A DNA stretch of 64,000 nucleotides from Bacillota bacterium (GCA_023388515.1 JAEWGD010000006.1:124001-188000); one strand, 5' to 3'. Positions 36,701-45,159 are shown, counted from the stretch's first letter. Program-made: numbers and translations. The notes: a model not told the origin generated them from the letters alone.

Positions 36701-37378
36701 GCAAACCCAAAGATAACAGATAAAATACGCAAAAATATCAGCTTTAAGTATAATTTATCCCAATCAGAGCTTATTGCAAAGCTATCGGTTTCAGAGGTTT
36801 CAAAGTTGGGTGAGGAGATTGAGTTGACTCTAAAACGTCCTACGTTTATATCAGAGTCAATGAAGCTTACACCAACAGAAAAGGGAACTGCACTGCATAA
36901 CTTTTTACAATATGCTGATTTCAAAAATGCACAAACAAATGCTGATATGGAAATAGAAAGACTGGTTTCAACTGGATATTTAACAAAGCAACAAGGTGAT
37001 GCTATTAATAAGGAAATGCTAATGAGCTTTTTTAATTCTGATTTGTATAAAAGAATAGAAAATGCTAAACAGGTTATACGGGAAAAAAGCTTTATGATTA
37101 AGATTTCCGAACTAAATTTAAGTGATGAGTTTGGAGAAAAGTATAAAAATACTGACGGTATGCTACATGGAATAATGGATTTAATTCTTCTGGAGGAAGA
37201 TGGGCTTATACTTGTCGATTATAAAACAGATTATGTAAAGTCACCACAGGAGCTTATTGATTTATATTCAAAGCAACTTGAGCTGTATAAGAAATCACTG
37301 GAACTAATAAGTGGCAATAAAGTCAAGAACACATATATTTATTCTTTTAAGCTTGGTTGCTCTATTGATGTGTTTTAA
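33776..37378 (+). CDS. addA: ATP-dependent helicase/nuclease subunit AddA
   Basis: AddA is the UvrD-type 3'-5' helicase of AddAB. The 1200-residue protein has the Q-type motif NWTDEQRAAID, Walker A SAAAGSGKTSVL, motif II IIMLDEFQDSN, motif III VGDVKQSIYRFRMA, motif IV KLNKNFRSS, MIKTIHKSKGLEFPFVFL and LLYVALTRARD. The C-terminal nuclease domain has LHGIMDLI and LILVDYKTDYV. All key motifs are intact, so with AddB it should resect DNA ends for recombination. The operon ends here without a clear hairpin. Confidence 0.97.
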   Translation: MASNWTDEQRAAIDARGTSIIVSAAAGSGKTSVLVERLLRQLSDTENKISAEKIIVVTFTNDAAAEMKKRLTIGLSRLIDEQPDNLWLYEQQAMLQYAKICTIHSFCFDLIRENIQELDISSGFRIMEENEQDVIMNKSIENVLERAYKEISLEMDRLYNYFCIKSDDNLVEVAIQVYKCLDNVPFCDFWLDKVAKSYDVSELSDNVYMKGYMECISDEFEGILHDIKDLLTLSYGLDDERICDLLNDEIKMVEILLGQCKKEKVVFSDLLAVMDSVEFANFPRKTKTSINIDDREYLMEQRKAYKGELSGIIGRSKEILSHATEDLQAHDEIIKVLKYLISELKSEIWAMKVKKNAIGFNDAEQLALKLLSDVDSDGKIKKSKLAEELSKFYKIIMLDEFQDSNNNQDLIFKLLSHKGTADSNGNNVFLVGDVKQSIYRFRMANPKIFIETMKKSTPYSVEIKGGISYIKLNKNFRSSTGVVSFVNFVFENIMSQAVGEIDYEDSERLVQGAKYPTDIANSTQVALIQKDKSDKTNYEALYVAEQISKMIKEKYPVCNKDGVSVRPCEMRDFCILIRNKKKAIEYVQALEKHGISAYAEETAGYLKSREVSVLLNFLRVIDNPLLDTALTSVMLSQMFMMTADDVAKIRVVDRETGMYSALCEGIGEKYDIEIGNNKPIFDGELLIKARYLYETINEMRMYSISYTLEELIRKIYDSTDFLSVMQLYRDSEKRKANLRVLLEYAKSYEQSTSDTTSGGVSGFLRYIDNIQRLGSDFNRASTISPTENVVMIKTIHKSKGLEFPFVFLVETNTKFSNADRQKPVQFSYESGFGFRLQNKEDLTKYTTLPYEAISNANKINSISEEMRLLYVALTRARDRLFLSFGITDDISKKVKMYANNITANNGVTSRLAGSVNSMSDWLLMCLITHKDSHMLRELSGVDNCVTYNNDCSIDFVNYEHSDNKEEKSLVQHKVIANPKITDKIRKNISFKYNLSQSELIAKLSVSEVSKLGEEIELTLKRPTFISESMKLTPTEKGTALHNFLQYADFKNAQTNADMEIERLVSTGYLTKQQGDAINKEMLMSFFNSDLYKRIENAKQVIREKSFMIKISELNLSDEFGEKYKNTDGMLHGIMDLILLEEDGLILVDYKTDYVKSPQELIDLYSKQLELYKKSLELISGNKVKNTYIYSFKLGCSIDVF

Positions 37379-37445
37379 TATCAATACATATGGCTTTATA
37401 TTTAACCTCATTAAATGAAAAACACTAAAATATTAAAATCATAGG

Positions 37446-37472
37446 ACATATAAATATAATATGGCATATTAT
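37446..37472 (+). promoter_or_regulatory. Possible sigma-K-type promoter of the amidase gene
   Basis: GACA (-35, around 37445-37448), 16 bases and CATATTAT (37465-37472) fit the late mother-cell sigma-K pattern (AC, 16, CATAnnnT). The pattern is short and the region is AT-rich, so this could be chance. Confidence 0.3.
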
Positions 37473-37535
37473 GTAATGAGTGGAATGCCAATTTTGCGTC
37501 CACTTATCACTTAATTTTATGAGGAGGAGTTTATT

Positions 37536-38276
37536 ATGCCATCAGTGTTTTTAAGTCCATCAACACAGGAATGGAATCCGTATATAATTGGCGGTAATGA
37601 GGAAGAATACATGAATATGATTGCCGACAGGATGGAGCCATATCTTCGAGCAAGCGGTATTGATTATGTGAGGAATGATCCGTCAAGGGCTGCGGCAGGA
37701 GCAATTGCAGATTCAAATGCTGGAAACTATGATGTCCATTTAGCTTTACATTCAAATGCTGCACCAGAAAGATTGTCAGGTAAATTAAGGGGAATTGACA
37801 TCTATTATGCTCCTTATGACGGTGATAGTGAGAGATTAGCTAGAATTATTGCAAATAACTTTATGTTAATTTATCCATTACCTGATAAATCCAGAGCCGT
37901 CCCAGCGACTAATCTTGGAGAAGTATTGAGAACAAGAGCAGTTGCTGCTTTAGCTGAAATTGGCTATCATGATAATGTAGAAGATGCAACTTGGGTAAGT
38001 AATAACATAGGTCCAATCGCTAGAAATTTAGTTATGTCATTGACTGACTACTTTGGAATACCTTTTGTTGAGCCAGGAGCAGTCAGAACAGGTGTAGTTG
38101 TTACGGATGGTTCAAACTTAAATTTAAGAAGCTATCCATCTACTAGTGGAGCTATTTTAGGTGTAATACCAAATGGAACGAATTTAATAATTCAAGGTGA
38201 ATCAAATGGTTGGTATGTTGTAAGTTATAACGGAAAAACTGGTTATTCTAGTGCTGAATTTATTGAAATAGTTTAG
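37536..38276 (+). CDS. Amidase_3-like protein with SH3 domain
   Basis: The 246-residue protein has no signal peptide. Residues 3-175 follow the N-acetylmuramoyl-L-alanine amidase 3 fold: EEEYMNMIADRM as the first-helix Glu, HLALHSNA with the second zinc His, and ALAEIGYHDN with the catalytic Glu. The DxGHGG motif that supplies the first zinc His is replaced by LSPSTQEWNP. A bacterial SH3 domain (about 190-245, GVVVTDGSNLNLRSYPSTSGAILG) follows and probably binds wall peptides. GAGGAGGAG precedes the ATG. It may be a clostridial subfamily of cell-wall or cortex amidases with altered metal ligands. Confidence 0.85.
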   Translation: MPSVFLSPSTQEWNPYIIGGNEEEYMNMIADRMEPYLRASGIDYVRNDPSRAAAGAIADSNAGNYDVHLALHSNAAPERLSGKLRGIDIYYAPYDGDSERLARIIANNFMLIYPLPDKSRAVPATNLGEVLRTRAVAALAEIGYHDNVEDATWVSNNIGPIARNLVMSLTDYFGIPFVEPGAVRTGVVVTDGSNLNLRSYPSTSGAILGVIPNGTNLIIQGESNGWYVVSYNGKTGYSSAEFIEIV

Positions 38277-38340
38277 TATGTTAAAATTAAAACACCTTGC
38301 ACAAAACCCGTCCGTCATGAAGAAGTTTTAGTTGCTTTAG

Positions 38341-38380
38341 AAAAGGCTGCGTAACTATGAGGTCACGCAGCCTTTTTATT
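38341..38380. terminator. Terminator after the amidase gene
   Basis: AAAAGGCTGCGT (38341-38352) pairs with ACGCAGCCTTTTT (38365-38377) around a 12-nt loop and is followed by ATTTTAT. A residues before the stem would allow function on both strands. Confidence 0.9.
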
Positions 38381-38573
38381 TTATACTTTTGCTTTGTCCT
38401 CTGGAAGTCCCTCCAAAAGAATCTATGTAATCTTTTCTTTCAGACACTGACAATCAATTAAAGGGAAAGTGATCTTTCTAATATTTATGAAAACGAACTA
38501 ACAGGTAAGGATTTATAATAATCATGAATTTCAAGATTTGTCACCATTTCTTCCCCCCCTTGATATACTTAAC

Positions 38574-38605
38574 AAAAACCCTAAATATTCCTTAAAGGTT
38601 TTTTA
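38574..38605. terminator. Weak hairpin in the intergenic region
   Basis: AAAAACC (38574-38580) pairs with GGTTTTTT (38598-38605), extended by CTAA/TTAA. It has a T-rich end but no gene directly upstream on either strand. Confidence 0.35.
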
Positions 38606-38830
38606 TTCAAAAAATCCCTTCAATTAGACTAATGTTCGAGATTTTTGATACCCATAAACATTTTCTTGTTAATTTATTTTTAATCTAGCAGATTAAAATG
38701 CAGAATTCAAAACCATTTTTTATAACACTTGCTATAAAAAACTTATTATATATTTTATAAATAAAATCAACAAAACTACATAATATAAATACTGTAACTT
38801 ATGTTCAAATAAAAAGGATTGGTAATTATT

Positions 38831-39535
38831 ATGCAATTTTTAAATGTAATTTTATCATCATTGGGTTCAATCATTGTATTGTTTATCCTGTCTAAGTTAA
38901 TAGGGAACAAGCAAATATCCAACATGACTCTATTCGATTATATTAATGGCATTACAATAGGCTCAATAGCTGCCGAAATGGCTACAGCATTGCAGGGGGA
39001 TTTCATATTACCTCTCATAGCTATGGTTATCTACGCATTGGTATCGCTTGGAATTTCCCGTATGGCTATAAAATCCATTAAGCTTAGGAGATTTTTCATA
39101 GGTCGCTCAATAATCCTGTTAGATAATGGAAGGTTATATAAGAAAAACCTACTGAAAGCAAGGCTTGACATAAATGAATTTCTAACCCAATGCCGTGTTA
39201 ATGGTTTTTTTAATTTATCAGACATACAAACAGCTATAATTGAGCCAAACGGCATGGTATCAATATTGCCAGTATCCGACAAACGTCCTGTTAATCCACA
39301 GGATTTGAACTTATCTCCAAATAAAGAGAAACTAGTAGTAAATGTGATTATAGATGGGAAAGTCATGTATGATAATCTTAAATATATAGGGAAGGAAGTT
39401 GTTTGGCTAAAGAAACAGTTGAAAGAGCAGTGGGATATGAATACAAATAATGTGTTTTTAGCAACTTACGATGATAATAAGCTTGATGTTTATGTAAAGC
39501 TAAAAGACAAGCCTAAAAATGACCTTTTTCAGTAA
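38831..39535 (+). CDS. DUF421 (YetF-like) membrane protein
   Basis: The 234-residue protein has three N-terminal membrane helices (residues 3-85) with the family pattern LSKLIGNKQISNMTLFDYINGITIGSIAA. A cytoplasmic DUF421 domain follows, with SIILLDNGRLYKKNLLKARLDINEFLTQCRVNGFFNLSDIQTAIIEPNGMVSILP. Bacillus members (YetF, YdfS, YkjA) are linked to the spore inner membrane and heat resistance, but the biochemical role is unknown. The start is the ATG at 38831 after AAGGA; a TTG at 38819 touches that Shine-Dalgarno. Its stop is directly next to the stop of the convergent kinase gene. Confidence 0.9.
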   Translation: MQFLNVILSSLGSIIVLFILSKLIGNKQISNMTLFDYINGITIGSIAAEMATALQGDFILPLIAMVIYALVSLGISRMAIKSIKLRRFFIGRSIILLDNGRLYKKNLLKARLDINEFLTQCRVNGFFNLSDIQTAIIEPNGMVSILPVSDKRPVNPQDLNLSPNKEKLVVNVIIDGKVMYDNLKYIGKEVVWLKKQLKEQWDMNTNNVFLATYDDNKLDVYVKLKDKPKNDLFQ

Positions 39536-40873
39536 TTAAGAACTAATTTTTATATCATTTTGTACTTTTAATGGTAGCATAACACTCATATCAAACAAAT
39601 TGTTTTTATAAGAATAATTAAATACTCCGTTATTTTTTTTAACAGTATCTTCTATTAGTGACAGACCATACCCATGAATAGATTTATTTTGCTTTGTAGT
39701 TTTAACAATACCATTTTCTATATTTAATACAGTATTAAATTTATTTTTTACTGAAAAAACAGCATATCCTTTATAAACAAATATGTGAATAACAATTTCT
39801 CTTTCGGATTGCTTTAACTTTAGAGAAGCCTCAATAGAGTTATCAATAATATTTGAGAGTATTGTAGTCATTTCACAAAAACTTGTGTTTAATTCTGGTA
39901 ACTTATCTACTATCAAATTAAGTCTAATATTGTTGCTCTCACAAATTGTAACCTTGCAGTTTATTATTGCATCAACTATACTATTTCCACTTCTGCAAAC
40001 ACCACTTCTGGATTGTTCAATATTGGCAGTAAGCTCATTGATATATCCTGTAACCTCATCTGTCTGATTTTGTTTAATAAGCATTGAAATATTTAATAGA
40101 TTATTTTTCATATCATGCTTTATTTTTTTTATATTATCAATCATAACATTCTGCATTTTTATCTGTTGACAAAGTGTTTTGTTTGTTGTATCAGTAATAT
40201 AATATTCCTTTTCTTTTTGGAAAAACAAACATATCTGTATGAAGAAATAAACAACAAAGCAACTCATAACTAAGAAACCTGATGCAAAGATGAGGTAATC
40301 AATCAATCTAATATCAAGTGAAAATATTCCAGATGGCTCCATAAATACTAAGGAAATAAATAGATTAGTAGCCATAATCAGATTAAGTAAAACCCAGTAC
40401 TTTGTTGAAATATTAAAATTCAACGACTTAAACATTTTAGCAATTAGTAAATAGGCAATCAGATTTATAAGCTTTGCAGATATATGTAGCAAAATGGAGT
40501 AAAAATTATTTCCTGTTACTATGACTTGAATAGTTTCTTCAGCAAGTAAAGAAAATACGCAACCAATTATTATATCAATTATAAGAAAAACATATACACT
40601 TAACATAGAAAAGAACAGAATAATATAGATTTTGTCTTTATAACTAAATAAAACAAAAATTGGAATTATCGCTAGTAGTAATCCAATTTTAAGCAATAAT
40701 GTTAAATCATTTGAAAAGTATATAACAAAAGAAAGCAGAACTACGGAGGCTAATATTATTATTTTTTTCTTTACCTTCTCATGCTTTGAGGTTAATACAT
40801 TATAGAAAAGAAAGTAAATTAAAATACTTTCTATCAAACAAAAAATATAAGGGAATATAGGATTATTACTCAT
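39536..40873 (-). CDS. GHKL-domain sensor histidine kinase (AgrC-like)
   Basis: The 445-residue kinase has six or seven N-terminal membrane helices (to about 215) and a phosphoacceptor helix with H253 in IKHDMKNNLL. Its GHKL ATPase domain has LSNIIDNSIEAS as the N box and HGYGLSLIEDTVKKNNG as the G box. This is the AgrC/ComD-type architecture that senses peptides or other signals at the membrane. It overlaps the response regulator gene by eight bases, with GGAGG inside that gene. No agrB or agrD-like gene is nearby. It is the last gene of the MBOAT-ACP transcript. Confidence 0.92.
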   Translation of the reverse strand: MSNNPIFPYIFCLIESILIYFLFYNVLTSKHEKVKKKIIILASVVLLSFVIYFSNDLTLLLKIGLLLAIIPIFVLFSYKDKIYIILFFSMLSVYVFLIIDIIIGCVFSLLAEETIQVIVTGNNFYSILLHISAKLINLIAYLLIAKMFKSLNFNISTKYWVLLNLIMATNLFISLVFMEPSGIFSLDIRLIDYLIFASGFLVMSCFVVYFFIQICLFFQKEKEYYITDTTNKTLCQQIKMQNVMIDNIKKIKHDMKNNLLNISMLIKQNQTDEVTGYINELTANIEQSRSGVCRSGNSIVDAIINCKVTICESNNIRLNLIVDKLPELNTSFCEMTTILSNIIDNSIEASLKLKQSEREIVIHIFVYKGYAVFSVKNKFNTVLNIENGIVKTTKQNKSIHGYGLSLIEDTVKKNNGVFNYSYKNNLFDMSVMLPLKVQNDIKISS

Positions 40874-41612
40874 AAATAGCCTCCTTATTTACAAAGTCTG
40901 TGAGTTTATTAATAACATTTTTTCTTTGTCGCCTACTAAGTGGCAGTTTCTGACTATCATCAAGAGTGACATCTATTTCATTTATGGAATAAATGTATCT
41001 AATATTCACAATACAAGTTCTATGAATTTCAACGAAATTCTTTTCTAAATATTCCTCTTTAAAAGAAACAAAGTGCTTTTGTGTCAAAGTATAAGTTGTT
41101 CTTACTGAATGCATATATATAGTCCTATTTATTGATTCAAAGTACATTATATCAGTAAGAGGTAACCTAATAATGCTTTTCTTTCCGTATTCATTTTCAA
41201 TTTCAAAAATATGCACCTGTGTTTTTGAAATACTTGCGTCATTAATAACCCGAGTCAATTCAGGCTTTAGTAATTGATTTAACATATCTTTAGGAACAAA
41301 AGCATCTACACAGTATTGAAAAGTATTATAAACTTCATTTTTCATAGAGGATATAAAAATAAGTTTGAAGGAAGAATTAAGCTCTCTAAGTTGCTTTGCG
41401 GTTTCTTTGCCATTAAGATTAGGCATATCAATATCTAAAATAATTATATCATAATGAATATTATCCTTTTTTATATTCATGATTAGTTCTGAACCAGACA
41501 TAAAGGGTTGGATATTAGAAGGAATACTTATTTCAAATAAAATTTTACTTATAGCTTCAACAAGGCTCTTAAGAAAAACTTTGTCGTCATCACAAACTGC
41601 AATTTGTAACAT
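40866..41612 (-). CDS. LytTR-family response regulator (AgrA-like)
   Basis: The 248-residue regulator has a receiver domain (acidic pocket CDDD at 7-10, phosphorylation site D60 in IIILDIDMPN, Ser/Lys later). Its C-terminal LytTR DNA-binding domain (about 140-245) has DIMYFESINRTIYMHS and FVEIHRTCIVNIRYI. AgrA-type regulators bind direct repeats upstream of quorum-controlled genes. AAGGAGGT precedes the ATG. It begins 39 bases after the acyl carrier protein gene with no terminator between, so it is probably co-transcribed with the acylation genes. Confidence 0.93.
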   Translation of the reverse strand: MLQIAVCDDDKVFLKSLVEAISKILFEISIPSNIQPFMSGSELIMNIKKDNIHYDIIILDIDMPNLNGKETAKQLRELNSSFKLIFISSMKNEVYNTFQYCVDAFVPKDMLNQLLKPELTRVINDASISKTQVHIFEIENEYGKKSIIRLPLTDIMYFESINRTIYMHSVRTTYTLTQKHFVSFKEEYLEKNFVEIHRTCIVNIRYIYSINEIDVTLDDSQKLPLSRRQRKNVINKLTDFVNKEAIYE

Positions 41613-41651
41613 TTATACCTCCTTATTTTTAAAAATAACTATAATTTTATA

Positions 41652-41894
41652 TTATTTAGTTGTATTAATAATTATAGAAACCATTTCTCCAACATTTTTC
41701 ATAGTAGAAACTTGCTTCATGTTAAATCTCATCTTAAACTTTTTCTCAATAGCACTTATAAGATTAATATGTTCAAGGCTGTCCCAGTCTTCAATATCGG
41801 CAGCAGATGTTTCACTACTAATTTTAATTGTATCATCATCAAAAATATCCCTAAATATCACAGTTAATTTATCATAAACTTCTATTTCATTCAT
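41652..41894 (-). CDS. Acyl carrier protein
   Basis: The 80-residue acidic four-helix protein has the phosphopantetheine attachment motif DWDSLEHINL, with S39 as the modified residue. Stand-alone ACPs carry acyl groups as thioesters. Encoded between an FkbH-like enzyme and upstream MBOAT and DHHW genes, it probably takes the role that DltC has in teichoic acid D-alanylation. Its Shine-Dalgarno AAGGAG lies inside the FkbH-like gene, which it overlaps by eight bases. A fatty-acid synthesis ACP is unlikely in this context. Confidence 0.92.
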   Translation of the reverse strand: MNEIEVYDKLTVIFRDIFDDDTIKISSETSAADIEDWDSLEHINLISAIEKKFKMRFNMKQVSTMKNVGEMVSIIINTTK

Positions 41895-43692
41895 TTATAA
41901 CTAACTCCTTTTCTGAATTCACAGTAATAACATTATTTTTATTTTTATAGTTATGCAAATATAGCTCCCAAACTGAATCCCCGTTATTATTAGAACTTAT
42001 TTGCTTAAATCCAAACCTTGCATATAAATCACTAACCATAGCATTTTTTGCAGTTTTATAGTAATAGCCATTAATTTTAGTTATATTTTTTTGTATACAT
42101 TTCTCAACAAGAGTATCAAGCATTGCATACTCCATATCACGCTTGAGAACTCGACAACTCATAAGCCATAGCTCGACATTAAGCGTGTCTGCCTCAATTT
42201 TGCCAATAACAACAGATACAACGCCGTTATCCCCAAATTTATCAGTAAGCCTACCATAAAGCTTAACATAATCATCACTATGATATATTTCTTGAATTTC
42301 GCCTTCAGTATATCTTTTTGTAGTAAGGTTAAACTGATTACTTTTGTTAGCAAGCTGAACAATTCTTTCAAGATAAACAGGCTTGAATACTTCAATAATA
42401 GCCGTCATTTCAAGCCCTAAAAGGTAATCCTCGTAGCTTTCAAACTGTTGCTGTTCAATTAGCCTTTGAATATTTGCCTTGTACATATCATTTCTTTTTA
42501 TATCATCATCTGAAAAGGTTGTAACCTCAAAATATCCAGCCCTATCGAGTGCTTTTATATAGCTTTCTACACTTTTAATTTTAGGAGTTACCACCATAGG
42601 CAAGCGAGATTTTACAATTTCTCGTTCAGCAGGATTATCATCAACAAACACAATGCTTTCAGGCAGAATATTCAACTCACTAGCTATTTTAAGAATATTC
42701 TCATCTTTGTTATCCCAGTTAGCTTTGATAATAACAAAGTCATCAGCTGTCAAGACAGTGTCAGGATGATTCAACCCATCAAGAGCATTTTCAATGTCAT
42801 TTTTTGAGCAAACTGTTAGCGTAATGCCGAGCTTTTTTACTTGCTTAATATAGCTTTGAAACTCATAATATGCCTGTGATACAGGAGTTTCTTGCCCAAT
42901 TTCCAATCCGTTTTGCCCATCATCACCAACAACGCCACCCCAAAGTGTATTGTCTAAATCGAGAGCTAATGCTTTCTTATTTTTACCAAATATGGATTTA
43001 ATAATATTTGAAATATTATAAGCAAGTTCAGGAATTGCTGAGAGGCTTAGTGCATATTTATACAAATACCAATGCTGAGGGTCGGTCCATTTATCAAGCC
43101 CATAGCAAGCTGAAAGGTAGTTAATATCATTAATATAGAAATTTCCATGATTTTGTGAATACTCAGAAAACTTCATGTTTAAGCAATTGATAAACCAAAG
43201 CTTACCATGAACATCACTTGAATCCTTATTTCCAAGCAGTCGATAAGATGGCATTTCAAAATTATTTTGAATAATCGGACAATTATATTTTTGTGTAAGT
43301 GTTTGCCACATTGTTTCAAAATGCAAATACTGTTTTTTTATTTGATATTCAACTGTTTCAGCAGAACATGTCATATCAAATTCAAATTCTGTAATATTTC
43401 TGCTAGAGGTATGAATGAAGATAATATCAGGCTTAAAATTATCTAATTCTTGATTATCAAACATTGAGTCCTGCCAGTATTGACCATATTCGGATTGATA
43501 AAATACAGGTTCAATACCATAATTCAATAGAAACAACTCAAGAATAGTAGCAATATCGTTAGTGGTTGAGCCACCTAATATTGCAATATTTTTTTTAATC
43601 CTAGTAACATCATTACCCACTAATTGTCTTTTTATCTTTTTTCTATCTTTAAGTATTTCTGAACTATCAAATGGATAAACTAGGCTTTCCAT
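41887..43692 (-). CDS. FkbH-like HAD-IIIC enzyme
   Basis: The 601-residue protein has three parts. The N-terminal domain (about 30-230) has IAILGGSTTNDI and resembles SGNH-like domains found in large FkbH proteins. The HAD core has the nucleophile motif LDLDNTLWGG (D245, D247), TVCSKND with C295, and VFVDDNPAERE. The C-terminal domain is GNAT-like (about 430-590). FkbH enzymes of polyketide pathways dephosphorylate 1,3-bisphosphoglycerate and load the glyceryl unit onto an ACP. The ACP gene follows with overlap, which strongly suggests the same chemistry here. GGGGGG lies before the start. Confidence 0.9.
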   Translation of the reverse strand: MESLVYPFDSSEILKDRKKIKRQLVGNDVTRIKKNIAILGGSTTNDIATILELFLLNYGIEPVFYQSEYGQYWQDSMFDNQELDNFKPDIIFIHTSSRNITEFEFDMTCSAETVEYQIKKQYLHFETMWQTLTQKYNCPIIQNNFEMPSYRLLGNKDSSDVHGKLWFINCLNMKFSEYSQNHGNFYINDINYLSACYGLDKWTDPQHWYLYKYALSLSAIPELAYNISNIIKSIFGKNKKALALDLDNTLWGGVVGDDGQNGLEIGQETPVSQAYYEFQSYIKQVKKLGITLTVCSKNDIENALDGLNHPDTVLTADDFVIIKANWDNKDENILKIASELNILPESIVFVDDNPAEREIVKSRLPMVVTPKIKSVESYIKALDRAGYFEVTTFSDDDIKRNDMYKANIQRLIEQQQFESYEDYLLGLEMTAIIEVFKPVYLERIVQLANKSNQFNLTTKRYTEGEIQEIYHSDDYVKLYGRLTDKFGDNGVVSVVIGKIEADTLNVELWLMSCRVLKRDMEYAMLDTLVEKCIQKNITKINGYYYKTAKNAMVSDLYARFGFKQISSNNNGDSVWELYLHNYKNKNNVITVNSEKELVINE

Positions 43693-43716
43693 GATTACTT
43701 ACCCCCCCAAAAAAAA

Positions 43717-45141
43717 TTACTTAGTTCTAATTTTCTCAATATGCTTGGAATTTCCACCTGTTGCTGAAAAGGAGTTCATAGCGAATAAAACATCAGTTAC
43801 ACCATGTTCTCTCATAAAATTAATAGAATTAAGGTTAAAATATCGCATATCAATTACATAAATATTCTCAAATGAACCTGTTAAACATGGAACGATAGCA
43901 TTGCCATAGCTGTCCTTAATTATTGCAAGCGTTCTGCCATTTTTTACATCAGTATTTACATGGACAATAAACTCATCACTACCCATAAATGTGCAGTAAA
44001 GACTGCTACCATATGCCTTTATAAGCAATGGACCTTCATGGTCTAAATTGAAGTTTGGATCATAATAAGTTGTAGTGTACTGGTTAGTTGGCTTGTAATA
44101 GATAAAATCTTCAGGATTGTCTTTAAGAGCAGCAACCTGTGACCAACCATAAAGAGTGCCGACATAGCCAGGTTCAACAACCTTTTCATATGTAGATAAG
44201 CCAACAAAAGGAACATTAGCCTTTTTAGCAAATTCCTGTGCAGAATAAAACGCCCCAAGTGGTGACCAGTGATGGTCTGTTCTTGCGTATATATCCTCAT
44301 CCTTGTGCGGTAAAAGGGCATTAAACGCATCAATTTCAACAACACCGTTTAGATACTGCCTTATATTCGCAAGATTTTCTTCCTCACTACCATACTTTTC
44401 AGCATATTTTTGTGGCATATAAAAGGATTGTGCAGTAGGTGCAACCAAAGAATATACGTTAACTCCCTCACCTAAATCAGCTTTATAGGCATTAACAAAG
44501 CTAGCGTAATTTTGACCAGCAGCAAAACTGCCATAATATACAGGTATACCCCTGTTTTTATACACAAGTATTCCACCACTTAAAATCCCCTCTTCAATAT
44601 CATCTAATGTATTCTCATCAACAGGGACAGTTTCAGCAGGCATAGGAGTTGCATCCTCCGTTACGACTGTTGTAACATCAGTTGTAGGTGGAGCTGTTAC
44701 AATAGTTTGCTTAGGGGTTGTTTCAGTATTTTCAGCAGATAAAGAGTCTTTTTTTGAATCCTTTTTCCCACCATTTACATTACCATAAATAATAACACCA
44801 TCTAACTCAATACCCATACTAGCACGCAAGTTTGACGTTATATCTTTATAAACACTTCTAAAAGGAACTGTGTCATTGTAATAATTTGCAATATTAGCTG
44901 TATATTCGCCCTCAAAAAAGCCCTTAGATGTAAAGGAAGGGAACTTAGCTAAATCTCTATTTTCAGTTTTTGAAATAGTTGGCCGTTTACCTACCAGAAG
45001 AAATAACGAAATAATGGAAAAAACCAAAACCAAAACTATTACGTTAACTGTCTGAATTGATTTTTCAATTTGTTTCTTATCTTTTTTTAAAGGCTGTTCA
45101 GGTAAAATAATATTTATATTATTATCATTTATATCATTCAT
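43717..45141 (-). CDS. DHHW-family (AlgX/AlgJ-like) membrane-anchored protein
   Basis: The 474-residue protein has a short cytoplasmic N terminus, one membrane helix (about 31-52) and a long extracytoplasmic part with a Thr/Pro-rich spacer (about 125-180). The C-terminal SGNH-like domain has RTDHHW (D289, H291) and IIKDSYGN (S411), which together give the Ser-His-Asp triad used by AlgJ/AlgX to move acyl groups onto alginate. In this operon it probably makes the last transfer to the surface acceptor. The start is the ATG at 45141 after AAGGAG; a TTG at 45150 is inside the Shine-Dalgarno spacing. Confidence 0.88.
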   Translation of the reverse strand: MNDINDNNINIILPEQPLKKDKKQIEKSIQTVNVIVLVLVFSIISLFLLVGKRPTISKTENRDLAKFPSFTSKGFFEGEYTANIANYYNDTVPFRSVYKDITSNLRASMGIELDGVIIYGNVNGGKKDSKKDSLSAENTETTPKQTIVTAPPTTDVTTVVTEDATPMPAETVPVDENTLDDIEEGILSGGILVYKNRGIPVYYGSFAAGQNYASFVNAYKADLGEGVNVYSLVAPTAQSFYMPQKYAEKYGSEEENLANIRQYLNGVVEIDAFNALLPHKDEDIYARTDHHWSPLGAFYSAQEFAKKANVPFVGLSTYEKVVEPGYVGTLYGWSQVAALKDNPEDFIYYKPTNQYTTTYYDPNFNLDHEGPLLIKAYGSSLYCTFMGSDEFIVHVNTDVKNGRTLAIIKDSYGNAIVPCLTGSFENIYVIDMRYFNLNSINFMREHGVTDVLFAMNSFSATGGNSKHIEKIRTK

Positions 45142-45159
45142 TAAGAGCAACTCCTTATT

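Larger units (their letters stand above)
38277..38830. other. Long AT-rich intergenic region
   Basis: The 554 bases contain a strong bidirectional terminator (38341-38380) and a weaker hairpin (38574-38605). There is a 23-codon minus-strand frame (38376-38447, GTG start, no Shine-Dalgarno) that runs into the terminator and is probably not real. I see no RNA gene. The last 120 bases are very AT-rich and presumably hold the promoter of the DUF421 gene, but no pair of hexamers stands out. Confidence 0.6.

Noticed and set aside
39400..41700. Complete agr quorum system
   Set aside because: Only the kinase and regulator are present. I found no AgrB-like membrane peptidase and no short AgrD-like precursor in the flanking 3 kb.
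41652..41894. Fatty-acid or polyketide synthesis role for the ACP
   Set aside because: There are no ketosynthase, acyltransferase or adenylation genes in the window, while MBOAT, DHHW and FkbH-like genes share its transcript.
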